Shown: positions 8,676 through 17,558, numbered from the stretch's first letter. The stretch: DNA of 39,648 nucleotides from SBBG01 sp033717875 (GCA_033717875.1 JADDKJ010000031.1:1-39648); one strand, 5' to 3'. Made by a program: numbers and translations. Notes: a model not told the origin generated them from the letters alone.

Positions 8676-9458
8676 ATGCGCCTTTACACACTTATTCTCA
8701 TCCTGATCTTCCCTTTCTTCCTCGGCGCCTGCGCCTCGTTATCTGAAAGCGAGAAAGAAACCAAGGACTGGCCGGCCAGCCGCTTTTACGAACGTGGCAA
8801 GGAAAGGCTCAAAGCCGGAGACTACGAAAAGGCCGTCAAGGACTTTGAAACGCTGGTTTCACGCTATCCCTTCGGCCCTTATGCCCAGCAGGCGCAACTG
8901 GAAATCGCCTATGCTTATTACAAGTATGACGAAGCCGAGTCTTCCATCGCCGCCGCCGATCATTTCATCAAACTTTATCCGCGCCATCCCAACGTCGATT
9001 ACGCCTACTATGTGAAAGGGCTGGCCAACTTCACGCGCGGCATTGGCGGACTGGAGCGCCTGTTCGGGCAAGACCCCTCGGAACGCGACCCGCGCGCGGC
9101 GCGCGAATCGCTCCAGCATTTCTCGCAACTGGTGAAACTGTTCCCCAACAGCAAATACGCCCAGGACGCCGCGCAACGCACGCTGTATCTGTACAACAAC
9201 CTTGCCCGCTATGAAATACATGTCGCGAGTTACTATATGCGGCGTGGGGCTTACCTGGCCGCCGCCAATCGCGCCAAGTACGTGATCGAAAACTACCCGA
9301 CCACGACCGCAACCCCTGACGCATTGGGGGTCATGGCCAAGGCCTACAAGCTGCTCGGCATGAACGATCTGTCGAGCGATGCGCTGCGCGTGCTGGAGAT
9401 GAATTATCCGCAGAGCCCTTATTTGGCCGAGGTGCGGAAGCTGACCGTCAGGAATTAA
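8676..9458 (+). CDS. bamD: outer membrane assembly lipoprotein BamD
   Basis: BamD is the essential lipoprotein of the BAM complex that inserts beta-barrels into the outer membrane. The 260-aa protein has a lipoprotein signal ending LGAC (C19) and five TPR-like repeats, with family signatures such as 'DWPASRFYERGKERLKAGDY', 'SRYPFGPYAQQAQLEIAYAY' and 'RAKYVIENYPTT'. Its length is normal. It follows the BamD-SPOR paralogue by 54 bp in the same direction, so the two may share a transcript, although no strong ribosome-binding site is visible before the ATG. The nitroreductase gene follows closely. Confidence 0.96.
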   Translation: MRLYTLILILIFPFFLGACASLSESEKETKDWPASRFYERGKERLKAGDYEKAVKDFETLVSRYPFGPYAQQAQLEIAYAYYKYDEAESSIAAADHFIKLYPRHPNVDYAYYVKGLANFTRGIGGLERLFGQDPSERDPRAARESLQHFSQLVKLFPNSKYAQDAAQRTLYLYNNLARYEIHVASYYMRRGAYLAAANRAKYVIENYPTTTATPDALGVMAKAYKLLGMNDLSSDALRVLEMNYPQSPYLAEVRKLTVRN

Positions 9459-9472
9459 GAGGGGGTTTGAAG

Positions 9473-9997
9473 ATGTGGGACTTCTTTGAAACAGTACGCC
9501 ACCGCCATTCGGTACGCAAATACCGCGGCGACATGCCGGTCGAGCGCGAAAAAATCCATGCCATCCTGGAAATCGCCTGCGCGGCGCCTTCCGCCGGTGA
9601 TTTACAGGCCTATCAAATCATCGTCGTCACCCACCCGGCGGAACGTGACGGACTGCGCAACGCCGCGGGAGGGCAAGCATTCCTCTCGGAGGCGCCGGTC
9701 TGCCTGGTTTTCTGCGCCGACCCGGAGCGTTCCGGCGGCCATTACGGCGAACGCGGACACTCCCTCTATGCCATCCAGGACGCCACCATCGCCGCGGCCT
9801 ATGCCCAGCTCGCCATCGTGGCGGCAGGAATGGGATCGACCTGGGTGGGCTCGTTCGATGAAGAGGCGGTGAAAAAACTGCTGAATATCGAACAGGGCAA
9901 ACGGCCGGTCGCCCTGCTTAGCATAGGCTACCCGGCGGAAGTCCCGGAGCCGACCCCGCGCCGGCACCTGGATGAGGTGGTGAAATACCGCCGATAG
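9473..9997 (+). CDS. nitroreductase-family flavoprotein
   Basis: The 174-aa product starts at the ATG at 9473; an AAGAGGGGG ribosome-binding site 7 bp upstream favours it over a TTG at 9467. The sequence shows the FMN-binding nitroreductase fold: 'RHRHSVRKYRGDMPVEREK' at the N terminus (the R-x-S-x-R phosphate-binding pattern), 'APSAGDLQAYQIIVV', 'QDATIAAAYAQLAIVAAGMGSTWVGSF', and a C-terminal 'PVALLSIGYPAE'. Such proteins are NAD(P)H-dependent, but substrates vary and none can be assigned. It begins 14 bp after bamD and is convergent with glnB. Confidence 0.9.
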   Translation: MWDFFETVRHRHSVRKYRGDMPVEREKIHAILEIACAAPSAGDLQAYQIIVVTHPAERDGLRNAAGGQAFLSEAPVCLVFCADPERSGGHYGERGHSLYAIQDATIAAAYAQLAIVAAGMGSTWVGSFDEEAVKKLLNIEQGKRPVALLSIGYPAEVPEPTPRRHLDEVVKYRR

Positions 9998-10020
9998 ACC
10001 GTTTCGCGCCGGAGAAAAAC

Positions 10021-10359
10021 CTAAATCGCGTCCAGATTCTCCTCGCCCGTCCTTATTCTGACCACCCGCTCCACCGAGGTGACGAAGATCTTGCCGTCGC
10101 CGATCTTGCCGGTGCGGGCCGCCTGCGTGATCACTTCCACGCACCGGTCCGCGTTATCCGCGGCCACCACGATCTCGAGCTTCACCTTGGGCAGGAAATC
10201 GACCACATACTCGGCACCGCGATACAGCTCGGTGTGTCCTTTCTGCCGTCCGAAACCCTTCACTTCGGTCACCGTCATGCCGGTCACACCGATCTCCGAC
10301 AATGCCTCCCGCACGTCATCGAGCTTGAAAGGCTTGATCACTGCTTCGATTTTTTTCAT
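10021..10359 (-). CDS. glnB: nitrogen regulatory protein P-II
   Basis: P-II is a trimeric signal protein that senses 2-oxoglutarate and ATP/ADP and controls glutamine synthetase and the NtrB kinase. The 112-aa protein is the exact family length. The T-loop 'GHTELYRGAEYVVDFLPK' carries Y51, the uridylylated tyrosine, and the ATP-binding 'TGKIGDGKIFV' is intact. A strong ribosome-binding site (GGAGGGCGG) precedes the ATG at 10359. It lies 95 bp downstream of nadE, so it may have its own promoter. GlnB and GlnK are hard to tell apart from sequence; absence of amtB nearby favours GlnB. Confidence 0.95.
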   Translation of the reverse strand: MKKIEAVIKPFKLDDVREALSEIGVTGMTVTEVKGFGRQKGHTELYRGAEYVVDFLPKVKLEIVVAADNADRCVEVITQAARTGKIGDGKIFVTSVERVVRIRTGEENLDAI

Positions 10360-10454
10360 GGCCGCCCTCCGCGATCAAAACAAAAATGGATTGTGCTCCT
10401 GACAGGATACATCATCGCCCGCCTGTGAACGAGAGGTATGGATATATCAAAGAA

Positions 10455-12101
10455 TCAGTCATAAACCACCGTGATCGGATACCGCCGGTCGCGCCCGAAA
10501 GCGCGCCGCGTGATGCGCACGCCCGGGGGCGCCTGGCGGCGCTTATACTCGTTGCGGTTCACCATGCCCATGACACGCCTGACGGTGGCCTCATCGAAAC
10601 CCGCGGCAATGATGTCCTCCAGGGATTTGTCCTGCTCGATATACATCTCCAGAATAGGATCGAGGACCGCATACGGCGGCAAGGAATCCTCGTCTTTCTG
10701 ATCCGGCGCCAGTTCGGCGCTGGGCGGACGTTCAAAGATGCGGCGCGGAATCACCGGGCTGATCAAATTACGGTATTCGGCCAGGCGGTAGACAAGGGTT
10801 TTGGGGACATCCTTGATCGGAGCAAAACCGCCCGCCATGTCGCCGTACAGGGTCGCATAACCGACGGCCATTTCGCTTTTGTTGCCGGTGGTCAAGACAA
10901 TCTTGCGCTTCTTGTTGGAGATCGCCATCAGCATCACGCCGCGACAGCGTGCCTGGATATTTTCCTCGGTGGTATCGACCGTCGTGCCCGCGAATTCCTC
11001 CTTGAGACTGTCGAGAAAGGCCTGGAACGCCGACTCGATGGAGATCACATGATGCTCGATCCCCAGCGCCTCGCTCAACGCTTTGGCGTCATCCAGACTC
11101 ATTTGCGCGGTATAACGCGACGGCATCATCACGGCTTCCACCCGCTCGCGGCCGATGGCATCCACCGCGATCGCCAGAGTCAATGCCGAATCGATGCCAC
11201 CCGAACTGCCGATCACCACGCCACGAAAGCGGTTCTTCTCGATATAATCGCGCACCCCCAGCACCAGGGCCCGGTAAACGCTCTCCTCCAGGGCAAGCGG
11301 CGTGTGACATACGGCGGGGATGGGCGCGACCGTCTCGCCGGCCGTGAAATCGACCGCATAGAGATCCTCGACGAAAGGCGCGCCACGCATTGCCACATTG
11401 CCCGCGGCATCCAGCACCAGCGATTCGCCATCGAACACCAGCTCGTCCTGACCGCCAACCAGATTGACATACACCACCGGCATGCCGCCTTCGCCGATTC
11501 GTGTCCTGAGCACATCTTCACGCTCGCCGCCCTTGGCGACATGAAACGGTGAGGCGTTCAGATTCAGCATCAGTCGCGCCCCGGCGTCGAAGGCCTGCCG
11601 CATCGGGCCTGGATGCCACATGTCCTCACAGATGGTGATGGCCACCGGCACGTCCTTGATCAGCGTCACGCAGGGGCTGGCGCCGGCCTGAAAATAACGC
11701 TTCTCATCGAACACGCTGTAGTTGGGCAGGTGCTGCTTATGATAAGTCGCCACGATCCGGCCATCCCGGATCAGCGAAGCGGCATTATATAAACCACCTA
11801 ATTCCTGACTGGGATAACCGATCACCACATCGATGCCGGTTATCTCGCGCTTCAAGGTCTCCAGGCCGCGCAGCACGCGGCGGTGCAAATCGGGGCGCAG
11901 CAACAGGTCTTCCGGGGGATAGCCGGTCAGGGTCAGTTCGGGAAAGACGATGACATCGGCGCGCAGCTCGTTACGGGCGCGGTGCGCTGCCGCCACCACC
12001 TGGGCGGCATTGCCGGCCACGTCGCCGACCCGCATATTGAGCTGGGCCATCGCGACACGAAGACCTGGACTGGAATCCGTCGCCATCATCCTATTCGGCA
12101 T
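10455..12101 (-). CDS. nadE: glutamine-dependent NAD+ synthetase
   Basis: NadE makes NAD+ from deamido-NAD+ (nicotinate adenine dinucleotide), ATP and glutamine. The 548-aa protein has an N-terminal nitrilase-type glutaminase domain with the catalytic triad E55 (FPELTLTGYPPEDLL), K122 (YHKQHLPNYSVFDE) and C158 (ITICEDMW), and a C-terminal synthetase domain with the ATP-PPase loop GSSGGIDSALT at about 298-308. The start is uncertain: ATGs at 12101, 12089 and 12086 are all in frame and none has a strong ribosome-binding site; a homologue beginning near 'LRVAMAQLNMRVGDV' would fit any. It lies 34 bp downstream of sucD. Confidence 0.96.
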   Translation of the reverse strand: MPNRMMATDSSPGLRVAMAQLNMRVGDVAGNAAQVVAAAHRARNELRADVIVFPELTLTGYPPEDLLLRPDLHRRVLRGLETLKREITGIDVVIGYPSQELGGLYNAASLIRDGRIVATYHKQHLPNYSVFDEKRYFQAGASPCVTLIKDVPVAITICEDMWHPGPMRQAFDAGARLMLNLNASPFHVAKGGEREDVLRTRIGEGGMPVVYVNLVGGQDELVFDGESLVLDAAGNVAMRGAPFVEDLYAVDFTAGETVAPIPAVCHTPLALEESVYRALVLGVRDYIEKNRFRGVVIGSSGGIDSALTLAIAVDAIGRERVEAVMMPSRYTAQMSLDDAKALSEALGIEHHVISIESAFQAFLDSLKEEFAGTTVDTTEENIQARCRGVMLMAISNKKRKIVLTTGNKSEMAVGYATLYGDMAGGFAPIKDVPKTLVYRLAEYRNLISPVIPRRIFERPPSAELAPDQKDEDSLPPYAVLDPILEMYIEQDKSLEDIIAAGFDEATVRRVMGMVNRNEYKRRQAPPGVRITRRAFGRDRRYPITVVYD

Positions 12102-12109
12102 TCACAATA

Positions 12110-12135
12110 GGTTCCGACCGGGGTTTTCAGAATCA
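12110..12135. repeat. possible diverged copy of the palindrome end
   Basis: The sucD-nadE gap contains a stretch reading TCCGACCGGGGTTTTCAGAA, about 80 percent matched to the right arm of the nested palindrome at 7441-7466. It is either a worn solo terminus of the same repeat family or chance similarity. No partner arm is present nearby. Confidence 0.3.
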
Positions 12136-13014
12136 TTACGCCTGAACGCCAAGACATTCCAGCATGCGCGCCCCCATCTCGGCCGGTGAACGCACGATCG
12201 CCACGCCGGCGCGCTCCAGCGCCGCGAACTTCTCCGCCGCCGTGCCCTTGCCGCCGGAAATGATCGCGCCCGCGTGTCCCATGCGCTTGCCGGAGGGCGC
12301 GGTCACGCCCGCGATATAGGCCACCACCGGCTTCGTCACGTAATGTTTGATGAACTCGGCGGCCTCCTCTTCGGCCGTCCCGCCGATCTCGCCGACCATG
12401 ATGATCCCTTCCGTCTGCGGATCCTGCTCGAAGAGCGCCAGGCAATCGACGAAATTCATGCCCTGGATAGGATCGCCGCCGATGCCTACGCAAGTGCTCT
12501 GCCCCAGCCCGTTGAGCGTGGTCTGATGCACCGCCTCATAGGTGAGCGTGCCGGAGCGCGACACGATGCCGACGATCCCCGGCTTGTGGATGGCGCCCGG
12601 CATGATGCCGATCTTGCACGCGCCTGGGGTGATCACGCCTGGACAGTTGGGGCCGATCAGGCGCGCGTCGTAATTGGCCAGCGCGGCCTTGACCTTGAGC
12701 ATGTCCTGCACAGGGATGCCCTCGGTGATGCAGGCGATGACCTTGATGCCCGCATCCGCCGCCTCGAGAATCGCATCCGCCGCATACGCCGCCGGCACAT
12801 AGATCATGCTGGCGTCGGCGCCCGTCGCCGCGACCGCCTGGTGCACGGTATCGAACACCGGCCTGTCGAGATGCCGCTGCCCCCCCTTGCCCGGCGTGAC
12901 TCCGCCCACCAACTGGGTGCCGTAGGCCAGCGCCTGCTCGGAATGAAATGTACCCTGTTTGCCGGTAAAGCCCTGACAAATGACCTTCGTGTTCTTGTCG
13001 ACCAGTATGCTCAT
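12136..13014 (-). CDS. sucD: succinate-CoA ligase, alpha subunit
   Basis: SucD with SucC interconverts succinyl-CoA and succinate with ATP or GTP formation in the TCA cycle. From the ATG at 13014 the product is 292 aa, with the CoA-binding N-terminal domain ('GFTGKQGTFHSEQALAYGTQ', 'GGVTPGKGG') and the ligase domain with the phosphohistidine H247 in 'GHAGAIISGGKG'. A TTG start at 13026 is possible but less likely. Normally sucC lies directly upstream in one operon. Here the upstream neighbour is a hairpin array and the exopolysaccharide region, so sucD is separated from its partner. It is followed by nadE and glnB on the same strand. Confidence 0.95.
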   Translation of the reverse strand: MSILVDKNTKVICQGFTGKQGTFHSEQALAYGTQLVGGVTPGKGGQRHLDRPVFDTVHQAVAATGADASMIYVPAAYAADAILEAADAGIKVIACITEGIPVQDMLKVKAALANYDARLIGPNCPGVITPGACKIGIMPGAIHKPGIVGIVSRSGTLTYEAVHQTTLNGLGQSTCVGIGGDPIQGMNFVDCLALFEQDPQTEGIIMVGEIGGTAEEEAAEFIKHYVTKPVVAYIAGVTAPSGKRMGHAGAIISGGKGTAAEKFAALERAGVAIVRSPAEMGARMLECLGVQA

Positions 13015-13046
13015 CGGATTCTTCAAAAAATAAGGTGAAAGGCAAA

Positions 13047-13125
13047 GGAACCTCTGATGTGTCAGAGGTTCCGCGGCACACGGATGTGCCGGCGCTGAGA
13101 ATTCCAGGATGGAATTATTCAGCGC
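13047..13125. repeat. modular hairpin array, copy 1 (modules A-B-C)
   Basis: Three hairpins lie end to end. A (13047-13072): GGAACCTCTGA, TGTG loop, TCAGAGGTTCC. B (13074-13091): CGGCACA, CGGA, TGTGCCG. C (13092-13125): GCGCTGA and AATTCC pair with GGAATT and TCAGCGC. The same A, B and C modules, in the same order and orientation, recur at 21853-21996, where two further hairpins are inserted between B and C. The array lies between sucD and the Sat-CysC gene. No T tract follows. Confidence 0.9.
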
Positions 13126-13193
13126 TTCCCAAAGCTACCGCAAATGGGGAAGGGAAACAAGGGCGAGGATCAACCGTACCAAACGAAACGGCA

Positions 13194-14873
13194 TCACCCC
13201 TGCCGCAGATAGCCGTCACGCTCCAGCCTCAGAATAATCTGCTGCACCGCTTCATCGACACTGCATGCCGAGGTATCGATGCCGACTTCCGGGTTTTCGG
13301 GAGCCTCGTAGGGGTCGCTGATGCCGGTGAATTCCTTGACCAGACCGGCCCTGGCCTTGGCATATAACCCCTTGCGGTCACGGTCTTCGCACACCTCCAG
13401 GGGGGTTGACACATGCACTTCGAAGAATCCGCCCAGCGGCTCGATCATCTCGCGCACCGCGCGCCGCGTCGCGGCATAGGGCGCGATCGGCGCGCATACG
13501 GCGATGCCGCCGTGCTTGGTGATCTCGCTGGCGACATAGCCGATGCGGCGCACGTTGAGATCGCGGTGTTCCTTCGAGAAACCCAGTTCGCTCGACAGAT
13601 GCTTGCGCACCAGATCGCCATCCAGCAGCGTCACATCCCGCCCGCCCATCTCCAGCAACTTGATCAGCAGCGCCTTGGCGATGGTGGACTTGCCCGCCCC
13701 GGACAGGCCGGTAAAAAATACCGTGAATCCCCGCCTGCTGCGCGGCGGATGGGATTTGCGCAGCTCGTCGATGACCTCGGAATAAGAAAACCACGCCGGG
13801 ACTTCCAGCCCTTCCTCGAGCCGCCTTTGCAATTCGGCGCCGGAAAGCTCCAGGGTACGCGCACCCGGCGGAACCTCGGCCACGGGCATATACTGGGCAC
13901 GGTCTTCGACATAAGCCCGCTGCGGCATCACCGCCAGCTCGACACCCATCGCTTTCTGGTATTCGGCGAACAAGGTGCGCACACCCTCCGTACCGGCATC
14001 CTGCTCATCGACGATGAGATGCGTGCAGCCATGGTTGCGGTAGATGATCGCGTTCATCAAGGCTTCCCGCGCCCCGGCCATGCGCGTTGCCAATGGCAAC
14101 AACGCCAGCGCCGTGGCCGCCGCCGGATAGTGCCGCATGATCGCTTGATAACAGCGCATCTTGTTGTGATAGTCCAGAGTATCCGAGCGGGCCATCCCGG
14201 CCATCGGACAAATCAGCAGACTGGCACCATGATCCGCCGCCGCGCGTATGGCGAATTCGTGCTCGGCGCGGTGCAAGACGCGGGAGGCTTGGAAAACGGC
14301 GATCTTGCGCCAGCCACGCCGCGCAACGTGGCTGCGCAAGCTCTCCGGCGCAAACCACAGCGCAGGATAATCATGGTGCACGGGCAAGGCCACGCCTTCG
14401 AGTTTTCCGCCGACATAGTGCGTCCGCACATTACGCATCAGCCCATCCACCCCCGGATGCGCCGGGTCGGACGTGCCGTACAGCGCCTCGGCCTCACGCG
14501 ACTTGTCCGCCTCCCAGACATCGCTCACGGTCAGCACCGCCAGCATGAATCCTTCCAGATCGCGCAACGCGACACGGCTGCCGGGAGTCAATGAAGCGGC
14601 AGTCTTGGCGTCCACATCGAGGGTCACCGGCAGCGGCCAGAACGTGCCATCGGCAAGGTGCATGTCTTCGAGCACGCGCTCGTGATCGCCGCGCCCCATG
14701 AAGCCTGGCAGCGGCGAGTAACCGCCATTGAGCAACAGCTCCACATGACAAAGCTGGCGCTGATTCAAATCGATGGAAGGAAAGCCGACGGACTCGCGTT
14801 TCAAGTGATCCGCATGGGCGGGATCAATGAGGTTCGACAATGTACCGCCATAGGGCGAAATCAGGTTTTGCAT
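13194..14873 (-). CDS. sulfate adenylyltransferase / APS kinase fusion with altered sulfurylase active site
   Basis: The 559-aa product starts at the ATG at 14873, preceded by AGGGGATAAC. Residues 1-375 have the ATP sulfurylase fold and 383-559 the APS kinase domain. The kinase part looks active: P-loop GLSGAGKST at 389-397, 'DGDLVRKHLSSELGFS', 'RDLNVRRIGYVA', 'GLYAKARAG'. The sulfurylase part is unusual: the catalytic QTRNPxHRAH motif reads QASRVLHRAEHE (195-206), losing the catalytic Arg and Asn, and the ATP-binding GRDHAG reads DEQDAG (289-294). Such fusions make PAPS, the sulfate donor. Here the kinase may phosphorylate APS made elsewhere, with the first domain inactive or altered. Its place at the head of exopolysaccharide genes hints at sulfated polymer synthesis. 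Confidence 0.88.
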   Translation of the reverse strand: MQNLISPYGGTLSNLIDPAHADHLKRESVGFPSIDLNQRQLCHVELLLNGGYSPLPGFMGRGDHERVLEDMHLADGTFWPLPVTLDVDAKTAASLTPGSRVALRDLEGFMLAVLTVSDVWEADKSREAEALYGTSDPAHPGVDGLMRNVRTHYVGGKLEGVALPVHHDYPALWFAPESLRSHVARRGWRKIAVFQASRVLHRAEHEFAIRAAADHGASLLICPMAGMARSDTLDYHNKMRCYQAIMRHYPAAATALALLPLATRMAGAREALMNAIIYRNHGCTHLIVDEQDAGTEGVRTLFAEYQKAMGVELAVMPQRAYVEDRAQYMPVAEVPPGARTLELSGAELQRRLEEGLEVPAWFSYSEVIDELRKSHPPRSRRGFTVFFTGLSGAGKSTIAKALLIKLLEMGGRDVTLLDGDLVRKHLSSELGFSKEHRDLNVRRIGYVASEITKHGGIAVCAPIAPYAATRRAVREMIEPLGGFFEVHVSTPLEVCEDRDRKGLYAKARAGLVKEFTGISDPYEAPENPEVGIDTSACSVDEAVQQIILRLERDGYLRQG

Positions 14874-14892
14874 GTTATCCCCTGTAAACCTT

Positions 14893-16065
14893 CTAAAACT
14901 CGACCCTGACCGAAGCACTCACCATATTGTAACTATAGTCGGCAAAGACTCGCGTCGAACCGCGACGCTCGATCACCGCATCCAGCGCAAGCAGTACATT
15001 GCTCAGGGGCCTGTAACCCGCCGACACGCTCAGGGTGCGGATATTATCCTCCCGCACGCCGGTAAACCCCAGCCCCGGATCACCACGGAAATCACGCTGC
15101 TTGTAGGCGACATCGCCTTTCACGAATGTTTTGACGGTCGGCAGCCAGGTCGCGCCCGTGCTCACCATCCGGGTAACGGCATAAGTATTGATCAAGTTGT
15201 CTATAGAGCCTATCTCACGCCCTATCTCCGCCCTGGCCAAGGTCTTCGCCGTGACGGACCACTCGTAGGTCAAGCGCCCGGTCAAACCGTTAAAATCACG
15301 GCTGGGAACTTGATCGTGTTTGCGCTCGGTATAGCCCAGCCTGCCCTTGAAATAGGATTGATTACTGTACCGCCAATCGACCACACCCTGTAGTTCGGAT
15401 TGAACATAGCTATTGCCCAGCACGCCCACCACACGATCGGGAAAGTTCGCACTGATGACCTTCACTTGCCCGCCGACGAAATTACCGGCCTCGTTGACAT
15501 ACTCCGCGCCGAGCACGCCCGACACCTCCTCACGGTTCAGAAACCGCCTTGCGGCCGCTCCCGATTCCAGATTGTACCAATTACCACCGGCACGCAAACG
15601 CCAATCCGGGTCAAACGTGTAGAGCGCGTTGACAAACGCCGATTGCTGGGTACGCACGTCTCGCACCGGGCTCTGCACCTCGGTGAACGTCGCGAGCCTC
15701 TGGTTGCGGGTATAGCCCAGGTCTCCCTGCCAGCGACTGCCGAGCTGCCAGTTCCACACGGCGCGGCCATCGTTGCCGTCAAAATCAAGAAAATCGAAAC
15801 GCTGAAAGAAACTGCGGTTGACACTGGCATCGACGAGCACCTGCTGACGGCCCAGGGTGTAATCCACGTTCATCCCGGCTTCGAGGCGTTTGATGGTATC
15901 GGACGTATCATCGCTCCTGAAATCCCTGGAAAAGCGGAACAGATTGCTGTCGTGAATGATGCTGGCCGACACATAAGGCCGGAAGTTGTCTTCTTGAGCC
16001 GCGCCTGCTTGGCCAACGGCCAACAGCGCGCCGCACAACAATAGTGCCGTCAGGAATTTGCGCAT
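14893..16065 (-). CDS. outer-membrane beta-barrel protein, exopolysaccharide-associated (EpsL-like)
   Basis: From the ATG at 16065 the product is 390 aa with a signal peptide (MRKFLTALLLCGALLAVGQAGAAQ). The rest is alternating polar/hydrophobic strands rich in aromatic residues and Asn/Asp turns, ending 'SYNMVSASVRVEF'; a C-terminal phenylalanine is the recognition signal for the BAM machine. 'RPYVSASIIHDSNLFR' after the signal peptide is typical of the beta-barrel family found beside exosortase-type exopolysaccharide clusters. It probably forms an outer-membrane channel or anchor for polymer export. It overlaps neither neighbour but sits between the sugar transferase and the Sat-CysC gene, all on the same strand. 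Confidence 0.8.
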   Translation of the reverse strand: MRKFLTALLLCGALLAVGQAGAAQEDNFRPYVSASIIHDSNLFRFSRDFRSDDTSDTIKRLEAGMNVDYTLGRQQVLVDASVNRSFFQRFDFLDFDGNDGRAVWNWQLGSRWQGDLGYTRNQRLATFTEVQSPVRDVRTQQSAFVNALYTFDPDWRLRAGGNWYNLESGAAARRFLNREEVSGVLGAEYVNEAGNFVGGQVKVISANFPDRVVGVLGNSYVQSELQGVVDWRYSNQSYFKGRLGYTERKHDQVPSRDFNGLTGRLTYEWSVTAKTLARAEIGREIGSIDNLINTYAVTRMVSTGATWLPTVKTFVKGDVAYKQRDFRGDPGLGFTGVREDNIRTLSVSAGYRPLSNVLLALDAVIERRGSTRVFADYSYNMVSASVRVEF

Positions 16066-16154
16066 AAAATCAGCAGGTCTTTTTGATCTTCTTGATAAAT
16101 GAAGGAGGGGAATCATTATACCGCGGAAATACCCGCCGTTTTCAGGACCAGCCC

Positions 16155-17558
16155 TCAATAAGCCCGGCGATCCCTAAACATCAAAAATGCCGTCCGCAGA
16201 ATGATCCTGATATCCAGCAACACCGACCAGTGTCTGAGATAGTCGAGATCATAATCGATGCGTTCCTGCATCTTTTCCAGGGTTTCGGTTTCGCCACGCA
16301 AACCATTGACCTGCGCCCACCCCGTGATCCCAGGCCGCACCTTATGCCTCACCATGTAACCGCGAATGACCTTGCGGTACAGTTCATTGTGCGCCACCGC
16401 ATGCGGCCGGGGACCCACCACGCTCATGCGCCCCTGCAACACATTGATGAATTGCGGCAGCTCGTCCAGCGAAGTGCGGCGAAGAAAAGCGCCAAAACGT
16501 GTGATACGGACATCATTACGCGTGGCCTGGATGATTTCTCCGGAATCCTCGCACACCGTCATGGTGCGGAATTTGTATACCACGATTTCTTCGCCATCCA
16601 GACCATAGCGCCGCTGCTTGAAAAGAATCGAACCGGGCGAATCCCATTTGATGCACAATGCGATCAATGCCAGCAAGGGAGAGGTCAGCAACAGGACGAT
16701 GCTTGCCACCACCACATCGCTCAGGCGCTTCAACAGCGCTCGCACACCATAAAAGGGAGTTTCACATACCGACACCACCGGAATGCCGTTGACCTCGCTC
16801 ATCCGCGCCTGGATCAGATCAAAAATAAAAATGTCGGGGATGAAATATATCGAGGCCGTGGTGTCGCGCAAATCCTCCAACAACTTGGTGATGCGCCGTT
16901 CCTGCATCATGGGAAGCGCGATGTAAATCCGGTCGATCTTGTGCGCACCGACATAGCCGGCCACGTCGCCCAGATGCCCCAGCAATACTTCTTCCTGACC
17001 AAGGGCCAAGCGTTCCGAATTCCTGTCATCGAAAAAACCTTTCAGAGACATGCCCAGATGAGCATCTTCGGTGATTTGGCGTGCCATGCGCCGCCCGATA
17101 TCGCTCACCCCGGCGATTACCACCGATGCGGTATTTTTCTCCGTCGCATAAAAGCGGCGGATCAGTATCTGCGTAACGGCATGCCCCGCGAGGATCAACA
17201 CCGGCGCAATCACGAACCAGGTGGTCAGAACACGGCGGGAAAAATGCTCTGACGATTTGGTCACATAACCAAGAAAAAGCAGAATACCCACCAACAACAA
17301 CCAGGCCACCAGCAAATGGCTGCTTTGCGCCCGCACTCCACCCTTGCGCCAGCAGCGATGAAGGTCCACTTCCCGGAATATGATCAATGCCAGCAAAAAG
17401 GCAATGATCGCCATAAACTGGTAAGCCTCGTCGAAGGGTACACTATACACAGAGGCGATCAGAAATAGCGAGATCACTGTGATGAATGGATCAATGACGT
17501 GCTGTAAAACTGGAATAAATGTAGGGGTGCTGCGACCCAGGCAGGTATTAATATCCAT
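16155..17558 (-). CDS. undecaprenyl-phosphate sugar phosphotransferase
   Basis: This 467-aa membrane enzyme transfers a sugar-1-phosphate to undecaprenyl phosphate, the first step in building an exopolysaccharide repeat unit. It has about four N-terminal membrane helices (roughly 22-130), a Rossmann-like domain (145-260, 'VVIAGVSDIGRRMA'), one further membrane helix (280-302) and the catalytic domain (305-467). The catalytic signatures are 'VYKFRTMTV', 'RITRFGAFLRRTSLDELPQF', 'GRMSVVGPRP', 'RPGITGWAQVNG' and 'YDLDYLRHWS'. A strong ribosome-binding site (GGGGAGAGCA) precedes the ATG at 17558. The family usually uses UDP-glucose or UDP-galactose. The 520 bp upstream hold TGTC-N10-GACA operator-like sites. 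Confidence 0.93.
   Translation of the reverse strand: MDINTCLGRSTPTFIPVLQHVIDPFITVISLFLIASVYSVPFDEAYQFMAIIAFLLALIIFREVDLHRCWRKGGVRAQSSHLLVAWLLLVGILLFLGYVTKSSEHFSRRVLTTWFVIAPVLILAGHAVTQILIRRFYATEKNTASVVIAGVSDIGRRMARQITEDAHLGMSLKGFFDDRNSERLALGQEEVLLGHLGDVAGYVGAHKIDRIYIALPMMQERRITKLLEDLRDTTASIYFIPDIFIFDLIQARMSEVNGIPVVSVCETPFYGVRALLKRLSDVVVASIVLLLTSPLLALIALCIKWDSPGSILFKQRRYGLDGEEIVVYKFRTMTVCEDSGEIIQATRNDVRITRFGAFLRRTSLDELPQFINVLQGRMSVVGPRPHAVAHNELYRKVIRGYMVRHKVRPGITGWAQVNGLRGETETLEKMQERIDYDLDYLRHWSVLLDIRIILRTAFLMFRDRRAY

Noticed and set aside
10386..11552. 388-codon plus-strand open frame opposite nadE
   Set aside because: Antisense shadow in GC-rich DNA with no recognisable motif.
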